Of a DNA stretch of 35,390 nt, positions 16,166 through 24,444 are shown one piece after another (position 1 is the stretch's first letter; each line of letters begins with the position of its first letter). The notes beneath the pieces are model-generated. The model saw only the letters and a list, made by a program, of their open reading frames with translations. It was not told the DNA's origin and made no database searches. A program made the position numbers and the translations under genes. The stretch covers positions 1 through 35,390 of the forward strand of contig NZ_QFRK01000071.1 of assembly GCF_003143855.1 (NCBI RefSeq), in the 5' to 3' direction. Source of the DNA: Streptomyces sp. NWU339. GTDB taxonomy: Bacteria; Actinomycetota; Actinomycetes; Streptomycetales; Streptomycetaceae.

Positions 16166-16927
16166 GTGGGGACCACGCAGTTGGACACGGTGCCGGAACC
16201 GAAGTACTGGCACCTCAGGACCGTGCTCAGCGAGGCGCTGGACTCGGAGTTCTCCGTGGGCGAGATCCTGCCCAACGAGCGCGACCTCGCCGCCCGCTTC
16301 GGCGTGGCCCGTGCCACCCTGCGCCAGGCGCTGGAGCAGCTGGAACTGGAAGGCAGGCTGGAGCGCCGCCGCGGTGTGGGCACCACCGTCGCCCCGCCGC
16401 GCATGGGTGTGGCCGTCGGTACGGCGCAGCACGCCTGGCCGGGCGGGCCCGACGACGCCTGGCAGACCCTGGACTGCACACTCGAGGTGCCGCCCGCGGC
16501 CGTCACCGAGGCCCTGGTGACCGGCCGGGACGAGCCCGTGCACACCGTCCGGCGGTCCCGGGTGTCCCAGGGCCGGCCCGTCGCCACCGAACTGCTGTAC
16601 GTCCCGGCGGCCTCGGTGCCCGGCCTCTCCGCCATCGACGCCCCGTCCGGGGCCGCACGCGCGCGTGCGGTACTGCGGGAACTGCGCCACCTGGAGCTGG
16701 AGCGGCACGAGAACGCGGTGGAGCTCGGCTCCGCCCGCGCGGACGAGGCCAGGGACCTGGACCGACTGCCGGGCGCGCCCGTCCTCGTCGTCACCACCCG
16801 CTTCATCGCCCGGGGCCGGGTCTCCGCGCTCTCCGTGGCCACCTACCGCGCGGACACCTGCCGGCTGACCTTCGGCGACTCCGGAGGCGTGGAGATCGAC
16901 CACGGCCCCGAACGCCGCGCTTCCTGA
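16166..16927 (+). CDS. GntR/HutC-family transcriptional regulator (UTRA domain, DasR-like)
   Basis: A 253-residue regulator. The N-terminal winged helix has the GntR signature ILPNERDLAARFGVARATLR followed by QALEQLELEGRLERRRGVGT. From about residue 95 to the end is a UTRA effector domain (VSQGRPVATELLYVPA, PVLVVTTRFIARGRVSALSV, ATYRADTCRLTF), which in relatives binds sugar phosphates or similar. The GTG at 16166 is chosen because GGAGG lies five bases before it. An earlier in-frame GTG at 16100 would add 22 residues and include a TTA (bldA) codon but has no good Shine-Dalgarno. The operator/promoter at 16056-16090 suggests autoregulation. It is convergent with a ROK-family regulator. Confidence 0.9.
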   Translation: MGTTQLDTVPEPKYWHLRTVLSEALDSEFSVGEILPNERDLAARFGVARATLRQALEQLELEGRLERRRGVGTTVAPPRMGVAVGTAQHAWPGGPDDAWQTLDCTLEVPPAAVTEALVTGRDEPVHTVRRSRVSQGRPVATELLYVPAASVPGLSAIDAPSGAARARAVLRELRHLELERHENAVELGSARADEARDLDRLPGAPVLVVTTRFIARGRVSALSVATYRADTCRLTFGDSGGVEIDHGPERRAS

Positions 16928-16996
16928 ACACCGCGCTTCCCGGGCGTTCCGGGCGCGGGCGGGGCGAGGCCGGTGACGGGGCCGCCCGGCCGCCGT

Positions 16997-18154
16997 CTAC
17001 CGGCGGGCCGTCACCGTGCCTTCCACGGCGAAGAGTTGCTCTTCCACATGGTCCAGGGCGAGCCGCACCGCGCCCGTCGCCACCGCCGCCTCCCCGAGAC
17101 GGGACAGCGCGACCTTCGGCGGACGCAGGCAGTAGCGGGCCAGTTCACGCCGCAGCGGTTCCAGGACCCCGTCCAGCCCTGCCGCCCAGCCGCCGATCAC
17201 GACGAGTTCCGGGTCGAGGGCCAGCACCAGCGCCGCCACGTCGTGGACCAGCCGCTGGATGAAGCGGTCCACGGCCGCGAGGGCCCGCTTGTCGCCCTCG
17301 CGGGCCTGGGCGAAGACCTCGGCCACCGCCTGCTCGTCGAGCGGGTGCAGCGGCTCGTCCGTGGTGGACAGCAGCTTCTCGGGGGTCGCCCCGCGGCCCA
17401 GCAGATGCAGCGCCCCGATCTCGCCGGCCGCCCCGCCGTACCCCCGGTGCAGCCGCCCCCCGATCAGTGAACCGGCGCCGGGACTCAGCCCGGCCAGCAC
17501 GAACACCACGTCGTCGGTCCCGGTGGCGACGCCCTTCCAGTGTTCGGCCACGACCGCCGCGTTGGCGTCGTTCTCGACCAGCACCGGGCACGTGAAGGAC
17601 CGGCTCAGCCGCTCGCCCAGACCCAGCCCCGTCCACCCGGGCAGCGCCGTGCCCAGCCGTACCGTGCCGTCCGCCTCGACGATCCCGGGCGTACCCACGC
17701 CCACGGCCCGCAGCGAGTCGCGCGGCACCCCGGCCCGGCGCAGCAACTCGGCGACGGCGGCGCGCAGCCGCTCCAACCGTCCGTCGGCGTCGACCCGCTC
17801 ACCGACCTCCTTGGCCTGGGCGCCGATCACCCGGCCGTCCAGATCGGCCAGCAGCGCGGCCACCCGGTGCGGCCCGATCTCCAGGCCCAGGAGATGCCCG
17901 GCCTCGGCCCGGAACCGGAACCTCCGGGCCGGCCGCCCCTGCCGTCGCGCCGCCCCCTCCTCGGCCGCCGCCTCCACGACGAGACCCGCCTCGATCAGGC
18001 CCTCCACGACGCCCTCGACGGTGGGCCGTGACAACCCCGTCACCCTGGTGACCTCGGTCAGCGTCGCGCAGTCCGTGGCCCGCAACGCGTGCAGCACCAC
18101 CGCGGAGTTGATCCTCCGCAACAGCGAGGGATCCCCGCCGGTCAGCCGACTCAC
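16997..18154 (-). CDS. ROK-family transcriptional regulator
   Basis: A 385-residue sugar-responsive repressor of the NagC/XylR type. The N-terminal 75 residues form a winged helix (LRRINSAVVLHALRATDCATL, TEVTRVTGLSRPTVEGVVEG). The remainder is the ROK sugar-kinase-like domain (HLLGLEIGPHRVAALLADLD, VGVGTPGIVEADGTV, CPVLVENDANAAVVAEHW, RGYGGAAGEIGALHLLGRG). The cysteine zinc motif CxCGxxGC of true ROK kinases is missing after GEIGALH, which fits a regulator without kinase activity. The GTG at 18154 follows GGGAGG by only three bases; an upstream ATG at 18286 would add an arginine/proline-rich stretch with no family resemblance. The target is not evident: no sugar operon adjoins it. Confidence 0.88.
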   Translation of the reverse strand: MSRLTGGDPSLLRRINSAVVLHALRATDCATLTEVTRVTGLSRPTVEGVVEGLIEAGLVVEAAAEEGAARRQGRPARRFRFRAEAGHLLGLEIGPHRVAALLADLDGRVIGAQAKEVGERVDADGRLERLRAAVAELLRRAGVPRDSLRAVGVGTPGIVEADGTVRLGTALPGWTGLGLGERLSRSFTCPVLVENDANAAVVAEHWKGVATGTDDVVFVLAGLSPGAGSLIGGRLHRGYGGAAGEIGALHLLGRGATPEKLLSTTDEPLHPLDEQAVAEVFAQAREGDKRALAAVDRFIQRLVHDVAALVLALDPELVVIGGWAAGLDGVLEPLRRELARYCLRPPKVALSRLGEAAVATGAVRLALDHVEEQLFAVEGTVTARR

Positions 18155-18282
18155 CGTCCGTCCTCCCAGCTCGTGCGCGTGTGGGCCGGATGGTACTCGG
18201 CGCGGCACACCCCGGCGACCTCCGGGCGGAACCCCGCGGTCCGCCCCGCGGGCAGCCGCTCCGGCCCGCCCAGGGAAGCGGC

Positions 18283-18945
18283 TCATCCCGGCGCCACGAA
18301 CCCCGACTCGTACGCCGCGATCACCGCCTGCGTGCGGTCGCGCGCCCCGAGCTTCGCCAGCACGGCGCTCACATGCGACTTCACCGTCTCCGTGCCCACC
18401 ACCAGCCGGGCGGCGATCTCCGCGTTCGACAGCCCCCGGGCCATCAGCCGCAGCACCTCCGCCTCGCGCTCGGTCAGCCGCGCCCGCTCCAGCACGTCCC
18501 GCGCCGCGCGATTGCCGCCGTCGTCGCCGTACTCGGCCGCGAGCCGGCGCACCGAGGCGGGGAACAGCAGCGACTCGCCCTCGGCGACCAGCCGCACCGC
18601 GTGCACGATCTCCGCAGGCCGCGCCCGCTTCAGCAGGAACCCGTCGGCCCCGGCGCGCAGCGCCTCGTACACGTACTCGTCGTTCTCGAACGTCGTCACC
18701 ACGAGGATCTTCGGCGGCTCCTCGACCGTCCGCAGCAGCGCGCGCGTGGCCTCGATCCCGTCCAGCAGCGGCATGCGCACGTCCATGGCGACCACGTCCG
18801 GCCGCAGCCGCCGTACCAGCGGGATCACCGCCGCCCCGTCGGCCGCCTCCCCGACCACCTCGAGGTCGGGCTGCGCTTCCAGAACGGCGCGTAACCCCGC
18901 GCGTACGAGGGGCTCGTCGTCGACGAGCAGAACGGTGACCGGCAT
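18283..18945 (-). CDS. NarL/LuxR-type response regulator
   Basis: A 220-residue response regulator. The receiver domain has the acidic pair DD at 9-10, the phospho-acceptor Asp55 (VVAMDVRMP), the switch Thr in VVTTFE and the Lys in FLLKRARP. The C-terminal LuxR helix-turn-helix reads LTEREAEVLRLMARGLSNAE then IAARLVVGTETVKSHV. It lies 14 bp downstream of its histidine kinase and is surely in the same operon. The likely target is the divergent ABC transporter across 109 bp. The start MPVTVLLVDDEP is standard. Confidence 0.95.
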   Translation of the reverse strand: MPVTVLLVDDEPLVRAGLRAVLEAQPDLEVVGEAADGAAVIPLVRRLRPDVVAMDVRMPLLDGIEATRALLRTVEEPPKILVVTTFENDEYVYEALRAGADGFLLKRARPAEIVHAVRLVAEGESLLFPASVRRLAAEYGDDGGNRAARDVLERARLTEREAEVLRLMARGLSNAEIAARLVVGTETVKSHVSAVLAKLGARDRTQAVIAAYESGFVAPG

Positions 18946-18959
18946 CCGGCCAGCCTAGA

Positions 18960-20129
18960 TCAACGCATCTCGGCTCCGGCCAGCGGCAGTTCGGCCCGCA
19001 CCGTCCAGTCGTCCCCGTCCGGCCCCGTCCGCGCGCGGCCCCCGAGCAGGGCTGCGCGCTCCCGTATGCCGCGCAGTCCGCTGCCGCGCCCGGGGCCGGG
19101 CACGTCCCCCGGCAGCGGGTTGCGGACCTCCAGGAGCAGGGTGCCGTCGGCGACGCGGATCCGGACCCGCACGGGAACCGTCCCCGCGTGCCGCAGCGCG
19201 TTGGTCAGCGACTCCTGCAGGATGCGGTAGCCCTCACGGGAGACCGGGCCGGACACGGTGTCCACCGGGCCGGTCACCTCGGCGTCGACCTTCGCCCCGG
19301 AGGCCCGGGCGGACTCCAGCAGGCGGTCCGCGTCCGCGAGCGTGGGCCTGCTGCTCACAGGCTTCCGCGCCTCGCGCAGGACGCCGAGGACCCGCTCCAG
19401 GTCCTCCAGGGCGGCCCGGCCGGTCTCCTCGATGGCGGCCAGCGCCCGGTCGGTGAAGGCGAGGTCGCCCGCCGCCCGCGCGGCGCCGGCCTGCACGACG
19501 GCGACCGTCAGGGCGTGGCCGATGGAGTCGTGCAGCTCGCGTGCGATGCGGGTGCGCTCCAGGAGCTGCTCGGTCCTGGCCTCCATGGCGGCCAGGCGTT
19601 CGGCGGGGGAGGGGCCGAGCAGACGGCGCGCGGCGGCGGTGACCAGCTCGCCGAGGCCCACCATCAGCGGCCCCGCCGCGAGCAGGGGGAGCGGCACCAA
19701 CAGGGCGTAGGCCCAGTGCGGCTGCGCGTCCTCCAGAAAGGGCAATTCCTCGGGCATGTGTCCCGTGGCGCTCTCACCCAAGAGGTACGCCAGATAGAAC
19801 GGCCAGACCGTGACGTACCCCACCACCACCATCAGCACCATCCGCACCGCCAACCACAGCACGGTCCGCAGCCGGTCCTGCCACGTCGCCGACGGCTTCT
19901 GGGAGATCCCCGGCTCCCGTTCGCCGGGGGTCAGCATCAACTGGGCCTGCACGCCCTCGACCCTGCGCACCGAGGGAACCAGGCCCAGCGGGAGCAGCAC
20001 GAGCGCGGGCACCCACGGTGCCTCCGGATAGATGAAGATCCATATGCTGAACGGCAGCCAGGGCACCCACATGTGCAGCAGGCGCGAGTACGTCGCCCCT
20101 CGCAGGAGCGCACGCAGAACGGTGACCAT
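18960..20129 (-). CDS. Sensor histidine kinase (NarL-partner, HisKA_3 type)
   Basis: A 389-residue membrane kinase. The first 185 residues hold several hydrophobic segments (WLPFSIWIFIYPEAPWVP then ALVLLPLGLV; VRMVLMVVVGYVTVWPFYL; YALLVPLPLLAAGPLMVGL), suggesting about four membrane passes with little outside, as in cell-envelope-sensing kinases. The dimerisation helix carries the phospho-acceptor His in RIARELHDSIGHALTV. The HATPase domain follows (ILQESLTNALRHAG as the N-box, GSGLRGIRERAALLGG as the G-box). The ATG at 20129 was selected as the start of the first hydrophobic region; the longer frame to 20420 runs through the divergent promoter region. It pairs with the response regulator 14 bp downstream. 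Confidence 0.92.
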   Translation of the reverse strand: MVTVLRALLRGATYSRLLHMWVPWLPFSIWIFIYPEAPWVPALVLLPLGLVPSVRRVEGVQAQLMLTPGEREPGISQKPSATWQDRLRTVLWLAVRMVLMVVVGYVTVWPFYLAYLLGESATGHMPEELPFLEDAQPHWAYALLVPLPLLAAGPLMVGLGELVTAAARRLLGPSPAERLAAMEARTEQLLERTRIARELHDSIGHALTVAVVQAGAARAAGDLAFTDRALAAIEETGRAALEDLERVLGVLREARKPVSSRPTLADADRLLESARASGAKVDAEVTGPVDTVSGPVSREGYRILQESLTNALRHAGTVPVRVRIRVADGTLLLEVRNPLPGDVPGPGRGSGLRGIRERAALLGGRARTGPDGDDWTVRAELPLAGAEMR

Positions 20130-20163
20130 CGCGCCATCGTGCCAGCCGTCACCGGCGACCGAC

Positions 20164-20203
20164 CTCCCCCGCCCGGGGGAGATCCTCTCCCCGCGCGGGG
20201 GAG
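20164..20203. promoter_or_regulatory. Twin GC-rich palindromes between the TCS and the ABC transporter
   Basis: CTCCCCCG-CC-CGGGGGAG (20164-20181) is a perfect 8-bp inverted repeat. CTCCCC-GCGCG-GGGGAG (20187-20203) is a close second copy. Their centres lie about 22-23 bp apart, roughly two helical turns, in the 109-bp region between the divergent kinase and ATPase genes. Paired sites on one face of the helix are what a dimeric LuxR-type response regulator would use. The symmetry is seen; the function is inferred. Confidence 0.5.
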
Positions 20204-20238
20204 GCGCCGGCTCCCGGACCGCGGCCACGCTGGTGCAC

Positions 20239-21159
20239 ATGACCAGCATCGACGTCCAGAACCTCACCAAGGAGTACGGCACCCGGCGGGCCGTCGACGA
20301 CCTCACCTTCCGCGTCCCGCCCGGCCGGGTCACCGGCTTCCTCGGTCCCAACGGTGCCGGCAAGTCCACCACCATGCGCCTGGTACTCGGCCTCGACCGG
20401 CCGACGTCCGGCTCCGCCACCGTCGGCGGACGCGCCTACGCCACCCTCCCCGAGCCCCTGCGCCGGGTCGGCGTCCTGCTCGACGCGCAGGCCGCGCACG
20501 GTTCCCGCACCGGCCGCGACCACCTGCGCGTCCTGGCGGCGAGCAACCGCATCCCGGACCGCCGGGTCGACGAGGTGCTGGAGGAGACCGGCCTGGGCCC
20601 GGCGGCCCGCCGCCGGGTGCGGACGTACTCCCTGGGCATGCGTCAGCGGCTCGGCATCGCCGCCGCGTTGCTCGGAGACCCGGAGGTGGTCATGCTCGAC
20701 GAGCCCTCCAACGGCCTGGACCCGGAAGGCATCGTGTGGATCCGCACCCTGCTGCGCCGCCTCGCGGACGAGGGACGGACCGTCCTGGTCTCCAGCCACC
20801 TGATGAACGAGACCGCCTCCTTCGCCGACCACCTGGTCGTCCTCGGGCGGGGCCGGCTGCTGGCCGACACCCCGGTGCGGGAGTTCATCCGCGCACGTGT
20901 GCGGCCCACCGTCCGCGTCCGCACCTCCGACCCCACCGCCCTCAAGGAGGCGCTCGCCCGGGAGGACCACGCCATGGTGGAGCACCCGGACGGGCACTGG
21001 ACCGTGCCGGACGCGCGGGTGGACGACATCGGACGCCTCGCCTCCGCCGCAGGGGTGCCGATCCTCGAACTCGCGGCGGACGAGGGCACGCTGGAGCAGG
21101 CCTATCTGGACCTGACCGCGGCCGAGACCGAGTTCACCGCACAGCCCCAGGAGGCCTGA
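20239..21159 (+). CDS. ABC transporter ATP-binding protein
   Basis: A 306-residue ABC ATPase of the drug/antibiotic exporter (BcrA/DRA) type. Walker A GPNGAGKST starts at residue 36. The signature is degenerate (YSLGMRQRLGIA in place of LSGGQ), as is common in this subfamily. Walker B is VVMLDEPSNGLDP and the switch His is in SSHLMNE. The C-terminal 80 residues form the accessory domain typical of these exporters (LEQAYLDLT). The ATG at 20239 gives MTSIDVQNLTKEYG; a GTG two codons earlier is also possible. No Shine-Dalgarno is visible, so the transcript may be leaderless. The permease gene starts 2 bp after the stop. Confidence 0.94.
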   Translation: MTSIDVQNLTKEYGTRRAVDDLTFRVPPGRVTGFLGPNGAGKSTTMRLVLGLDRPTSGSATVGGRAYATLPEPLRRVGVLLDAQAAHGSRTGRDHLRVLAASNRIPDRRVDEVLEETGLGPAARRRVRTYSLGMRQRLGIAAALLGDPEVVMLDEPSNGLDPEGIVWIRTLLRRLADEGRTVLVSSHLMNETASFADHLVVLGRGRLLADTPVREFIRARVRPTVRVRTSDPTALKEALAREDHAMVEHPDGHWTVPDARVDDIGRLASAAGVPILELAADEGTLEQAYLDLTAAETEFTAQPQEA

Positions 21160-21161
21160 CC

Positions 21162-21884
21162 ATGCAGTTCGCACCCGTACTCCGGTCCGAGTGGCTGAAG
21201 ATCCGCACGCTCCGCTCGCTCCCCGGGGCCCTCCTGGCACTGTTCGCCGTGACCACGGCGTTCTCCGCGCTCGCCGGCATCTCGGAGATGCCGGACGACT
21301 TCGACCCGCTGTACATCTCCCTGTCCGGCGTCATGCCGGGCCAGATCGCCGTGATCTCCTTCGGAACCATGGCCGTGTCGGCGGAGTTCCAGAACGGCGC
21401 CCTGCGCGTCTCGCTGGCGGCGGTTCCGCAGCGCGGCCGCTGGTTCGCCGCCAAGGTGGTGGCGAACGCCGTACCGGCGCTCGTCGCCGGGCTGCTGACC
21501 GCCCTCGCCGCGCTCCTCGCGGCACGCGCGGGACTGGGCTCCCTGGCGGACGGTCTCACCGGGGGCGAACAGGTGCGCGGGGTCGTGGGCTGCGGTGTCT
21601 ACCTCATGCTGATGGCCCTGTTCGCCGCGGGCCTCACGACCCTGCTGCGCAGCGGGGTGGCCACGCTGTCCGTGCTGATCCCGTTCATCGTCGTCGTGTC
21701 CTTCGTGATCGGCGACGCGGCCGGTCCCGTCGTCGACTTCCTGCCCGACCGGGCCGGACAGCTGGTCTTCCAGCAGAACCACGAGGGGCCGCTGGGCCCT
21801 TGGTCGGGGCTCGCGGTGACCGCGCTGTGGACCGCGGCCGCCCTGCTGGCGGGGGCGTGGAGCCTGCGGCGCCGGGACGCCTGA
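21162..21884 (+). CDS. ABC-2 type transporter permease
   Basis: A 240-residue integral membrane protein with about six hydrophobic segments, opening with the typical FAPVLRSEWLKIRTLRSLPG. The ISFGTMAVSAEFQNGALRVS segment is characteristic of ABC-2 permeases partnered with BcrA-type ATPases. CAGGAGG lies at the end of the ATPase gene, seven bases before the ATG, and the two genes are two bases apart, so they form one operon. Together they probably export a peptide, lipid or antibiotic under control of the divergent two-component system. The substrate cannot be inferred. Confidence 0.9.
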   Translation: MQFAPVLRSEWLKIRTLRSLPGALLALFAVTTAFSALAGISEMPDDFDPLYISLSGVMPGQIAVISFGTMAVSAEFQNGALRVSLAAVPQRGRWFAAKVVANAVPALVAGLLTALAALLAARAGLGSLADGLTGGEQVRGVVGCGVYLMLMALFAAGLTTLLRSGVATLSVLIPFIVVVSFVIGDAAGPVVDFLPDRAGQLVFQQNHEGPLGPWSGLAVTALWTAAALLAGAWSLRRRDA

Positions 21885-21939
21885 CGGGCAGAAGGCTGAC
21901 GCGCCGCCAAGTGCCGTTGGTGACGGGACCACTGGATCC

Positions 21940-22068
21940 ATGAGCGTCGCACAGCACATCGCCGTCATCGACGAGCTGTGCTTCCGCCCCTTCCCCGCGG
22001 AGCACGGCCCGTCGGACGGCGACTTCGCAGGCCCGTGCGGGAGCCCGAGGCCCAACTGCCGTTGGTGA
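21940..22068 (+). CDS. Small unrecognised ORF (42 aa)
   Basis: An ATG-started frame reading MSVAQHIAVIDELCFRPFPA and continuing for 22 more residues to a TGA at 22066-22068. Codon third positions are mostly G/C, as in real genes here, but there is no clear Shine-Dalgarno. I do not recognise the protein. A 17-bp direct repeat with one mismatch (21907-21923 and 22052-22068, core TGCCGTTGGTGA) brackets it, the second copy covering the stop. This could be a small protein or the front of a gene truncated by deletion. Confidence 0.3.
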   Translation: MSVAQHIAVIDELCFRPFPAEHGPSDGDFAGPCGSPRPNCRW

Positions 22069-22523
22069 TCACGGAGAAGCCCCCGCCCTGACGTACGGGT
22101 CGATCGCGTAACCCGCGTCACATACCAGGCATACGGCGAGGAATCCGGTGACCCGTCGCAGTTGCGACTTGTAAAGAAAGAGCTGCAAAGAGGGGGATGT
22201 GATCGCTGCGAAGGTGGACAGAATGAGTATTGAAGTGTAAACATCTGCTGTCTGCCTGGCAGGGCTTGAGGGCGGCCAGCCGCGTATCTCGGTGCGACCG
22301 AAGATCGCTGCCGCCAGTGGCAGTTGCCGCCCTGCGGTTGGTTTGCGGGCCCAAAGGGGTCCGCAGTTTTGTGAGCTCCCCCGGCTCACGCGATGACGCG
22401 TCGGGTGGCGGGGATGGAGCACGCTCCGCGCCCACGGCGCGCGGATGCGTTCGGCATGCCGCGAGCGAGCCCTTCGGTGCCGTCGGCGGCGCCCGGCTCC
22501 GCGAGACGAAGGAGGTACGTCCG
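22069..22523. other. 455-bp upstream region of the symporter gene, no supported gene
   Basis: The first 200 bases are clearly less GC-rich than their surroundings and contain a perfect palindrome GTCGCA-GT-TGCGAC (22155-22168). Long frames on the minus strand cross this stretch, but they lack ribosome-binding sites and run through the symporter start, so I do not call them. The region most likely holds the promoter and a long 5' leader of the symporter. No known riboswitch fold was recognised. Confidence 0.4.
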
Positions 22524-24275
22524 TTGGACGGCATGGAAACGGCCCAGTTCAGTGCCGTAATTGTCGTTGGCCTACTGGTCCTCTTCTACGGTGGGACCTT
22601 TCTCATCTCGACCCGGATCGGCAAGAAGGAAGAGAACGCCGACGGGTACATGACTGCTGGTAACAACATCGGATTCGGCATCTCGGCCGCCAGCATGACG
22701 GCGACGTGGATCTGGGCGGCCTCGATGTACGCCTCCGCCACGTCGGGTTACACCTACGGCATCTCGGGCCCCATCCACTACGGGCTCTGGGGCGCCCTGA
22801 TGATCCTTTTCATCTACCCCTTCGGCAAGCGCATCCGCTCCGTCGCCCCCAGGGCGCACACCCTGGCGGAAGTCATGTACGCCCGCCACGGCCGCTCCAG
22901 CCAGCTGATGCTCGCGGGCTCCAACGTCGTCGGCAGCCTCATCAGCCTGATGTCGAACTTCATCGCCGGCGGTGTGCTGATCTCACTCCTGTCGCCGTTC
23001 AACTTCATCCAGGGTGTCCTCTGCGTCGCGACGGGTGTCCTGCTCTACACCCTGTGGTCCGGGTTCCGCGCCTCCGTCATGACCGACTTCGTGCAGGTCG
23101 TGGCGATGCTCGGCGCCGTCGCCGTGATCGTTCCGTTCATCTTCTTCGCGGCCGGCTTCCCGGCGGCGTTCGAGACCGGCGCGGTGAACCTGACCCCGCA
23201 GCAGGGGAACTTCTTCTCCAGCGAGGCCTTCATGGGGCAGGGCGCCCCCTACATCGCCGCGGTGCTGGCCTACGCGATCGGCAACCAGACCATCGCCCAG
23301 CGCCTGTTCGCGGTGAAGCAGAGCCTGATCAAGCCCACCTTCATCACCGCGACCATCGGCTACGGCGGCATGGTGATCGGCGTCGGCATGCTCGGCGTGC
23401 TCGCCCTCTACCTGGGCTTCGAGCCGTCCGGCGGCGACGTGAACAACCTCATCCCCGAGATGGCCGCAACCTATCTGCCGCCCGCGCTGCTGGCCCTCTT
23501 CTTCATCATGATCGTCGGCGCACTGTCCTCCACCGCCGACGCCGACCTCGCCGCCCTCTCGTCGATCACGATGGCCGACATCTACGGCCGGGGCGTGGCG
23601 GCCAAGAGGAAGGCCAACCCGAAGACGATGCTGCTGGTCGGCCGGCTCACCATGGTGGTGGCCACCGCACTGGCCGTGACGTTCGCCAGTCTGCGGCTGA
23701 GCATCCTCGATCTGCTCGTCTTCGTCGGCGCGCTGTGGGGCGCGCTCGTCTTCCCGGTGCTGGCCAGCTTCTACTGGGAGAAGGTCACCAGCAAGGCGTT
23801 CACCACCTCGGTGCTCGCGGCGCTCGCGGTGTTCCTGCCCGTGCGCTTCAGCTGGATCCCCGTGGACGGTGCCTTCGGCATCGTCGTGGACGTGCTGGCC
23901 GTCCTCGGCATCGGTGTCGTGCTCGGCCTGATGGTGTTCGGCTTCCTGGGCGTCAAGGCAGGGAAGATCGTCGGTGCGCTGGCCGTACTGGTCTCCGCGC
24001 CGTTCGCGATCGGATCCCTGCACGAGTACGCGACGCTGTGCGGTTCGCTCGTCGCCTACTCGGTGAGCACCGTCATCTGCTGGGCCATGTCCGCGCGCCA
24101 GGGGGAGAGCTTCGACTTCTCCGTCATCGCGGAACGCACCGGCAACTTCGACGACGGGGGCGCCGCGGCGACCGCCGACGGGAACGGTGAGACGCCTGGT
24201 GTCCCGAGCCCGGCGCCGGCCCCCTCGGGAACACCGGGCGGACGTGAGCCCGAGCCCGTCGCACCCACCAAGTAA
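22524..24275 (+). CDS. Sodium:solute symporter (SSS family)
   Basis: A 583-residue transporter with about 13 hydrophobic segments. The early STRIGKKEENADGYMTAGNN segment and the later AIGNQTIAQRLFAVK and GALSSTADADLAALSSI blocks are characteristic of the SSS family (the last lies at the sodium site). The C-terminus is a soluble Pro/Gly-rich tail of about 50 residues. Start: a full Shine-Dalgarno GAAGGAGGT lies seven bases before a TTG at 22524, giving (M)DGMETAQFSAVI. The ATG three codons later (22533) is 16 bases from the same site and less well placed. Some relatives carry urea or carboxylates; the substrate here is unknown. A 42-aa membrane protein follows 30 bp downstream. Confidence 0.92.
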   Translation: MDGMETAQFSAVIVVGLLVLFYGGTFLISTRIGKKEENADGYMTAGNNIGFGISAASMTATWIWAASMYASATSGYTYGISGPIHYGLWGALMILFIYPFGKRIRSVAPRAHTLAEVMYARHGRSSQLMLAGSNVVGSLISLMSNFIAGGVLISLLSPFNFIQGVLCVATGVLLYTLWSGFRASVMTDFVQVVAMLGAVAVIVPFIFFAAGFPAAFETGAVNLTPQQGNFFSSEAFMGQGAPYIAAVLAYAIGNQTIAQRLFAVKQSLIKPTFITATIGYGGMVIGVGMLGVLALYLGFEPSGGDVNNLIPEMAATYLPPALLALFFIMIVGALSSTADADLAALSSITMADIYGRGVAAKRKANPKTMLLVGRLTMVVATALAVTFASLRLSILDLLVFVGALWGALVFPVLASFYWEKVTSKAFTTSVLAALAVFLPVRFSWIPVDGAFGIVVDVLAVLGIGVVLGLMVFGFLGVKAGKIVGALAVLVSAPFAIGSLHEYATLCGSLVAYSVSTVICWAMSARQGESFDFSVIAERTGNFDDGGAAATADGNGETPGVPSPAPAPSGTPGGREPEPVAPTK

Positions 24276-24305
24276 GTCACACCGAGCAAGTCGAGAGGAG
24301 GCACA

Positions 24306-24434
24306 GTGACCGCCGCCCTGAGCGTCTACGTCCTGATGTGGCCCGTCATCGTGGCCGTCATCCTGTTCGTGATCAGCCGTGGGTTCTTCCGCGAGTGGGC
24401 CGACGCCCGCCGCAACGGCCGGGACATGATCTGA
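24306..24434 (+). CDS. Small membrane partner of the symporter (42 aa)
   Basis: A GTG-started frame giving MTAALSVYVLMWPVIVAVIL followed by 22 more residues and a TGA at 24432-24434. It has one transmembrane helix, about residues 5-25, then a basic/acidic cytoplasmic tail (FFREWADARRNGRDMI). The Shine-Dalgarno GAGAGGAGG ends five bases before the GTG, one of the strongest in the window. It lies 30 bp after the symporter and ends 10 bp before the shared terminator. Actinobacterial secondary transporters are often followed by such a single-helix small subunit; its role here (stability or activity of the symporter) is inferred. Confidence 0.85.
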   Translation: MTAALSVYVLMWPVIVAVILFVISRGFFREWADARRNGRDMI

Positions 24435-24444
24435 CCCCTGGTCG

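Noticed and set aside
22118..22534. Minus-strand frames upstream of the symporter
   Set aside because: No ribosome-binding site or motif, and they run into the symporter start; the region is better read as a promoter/leader.
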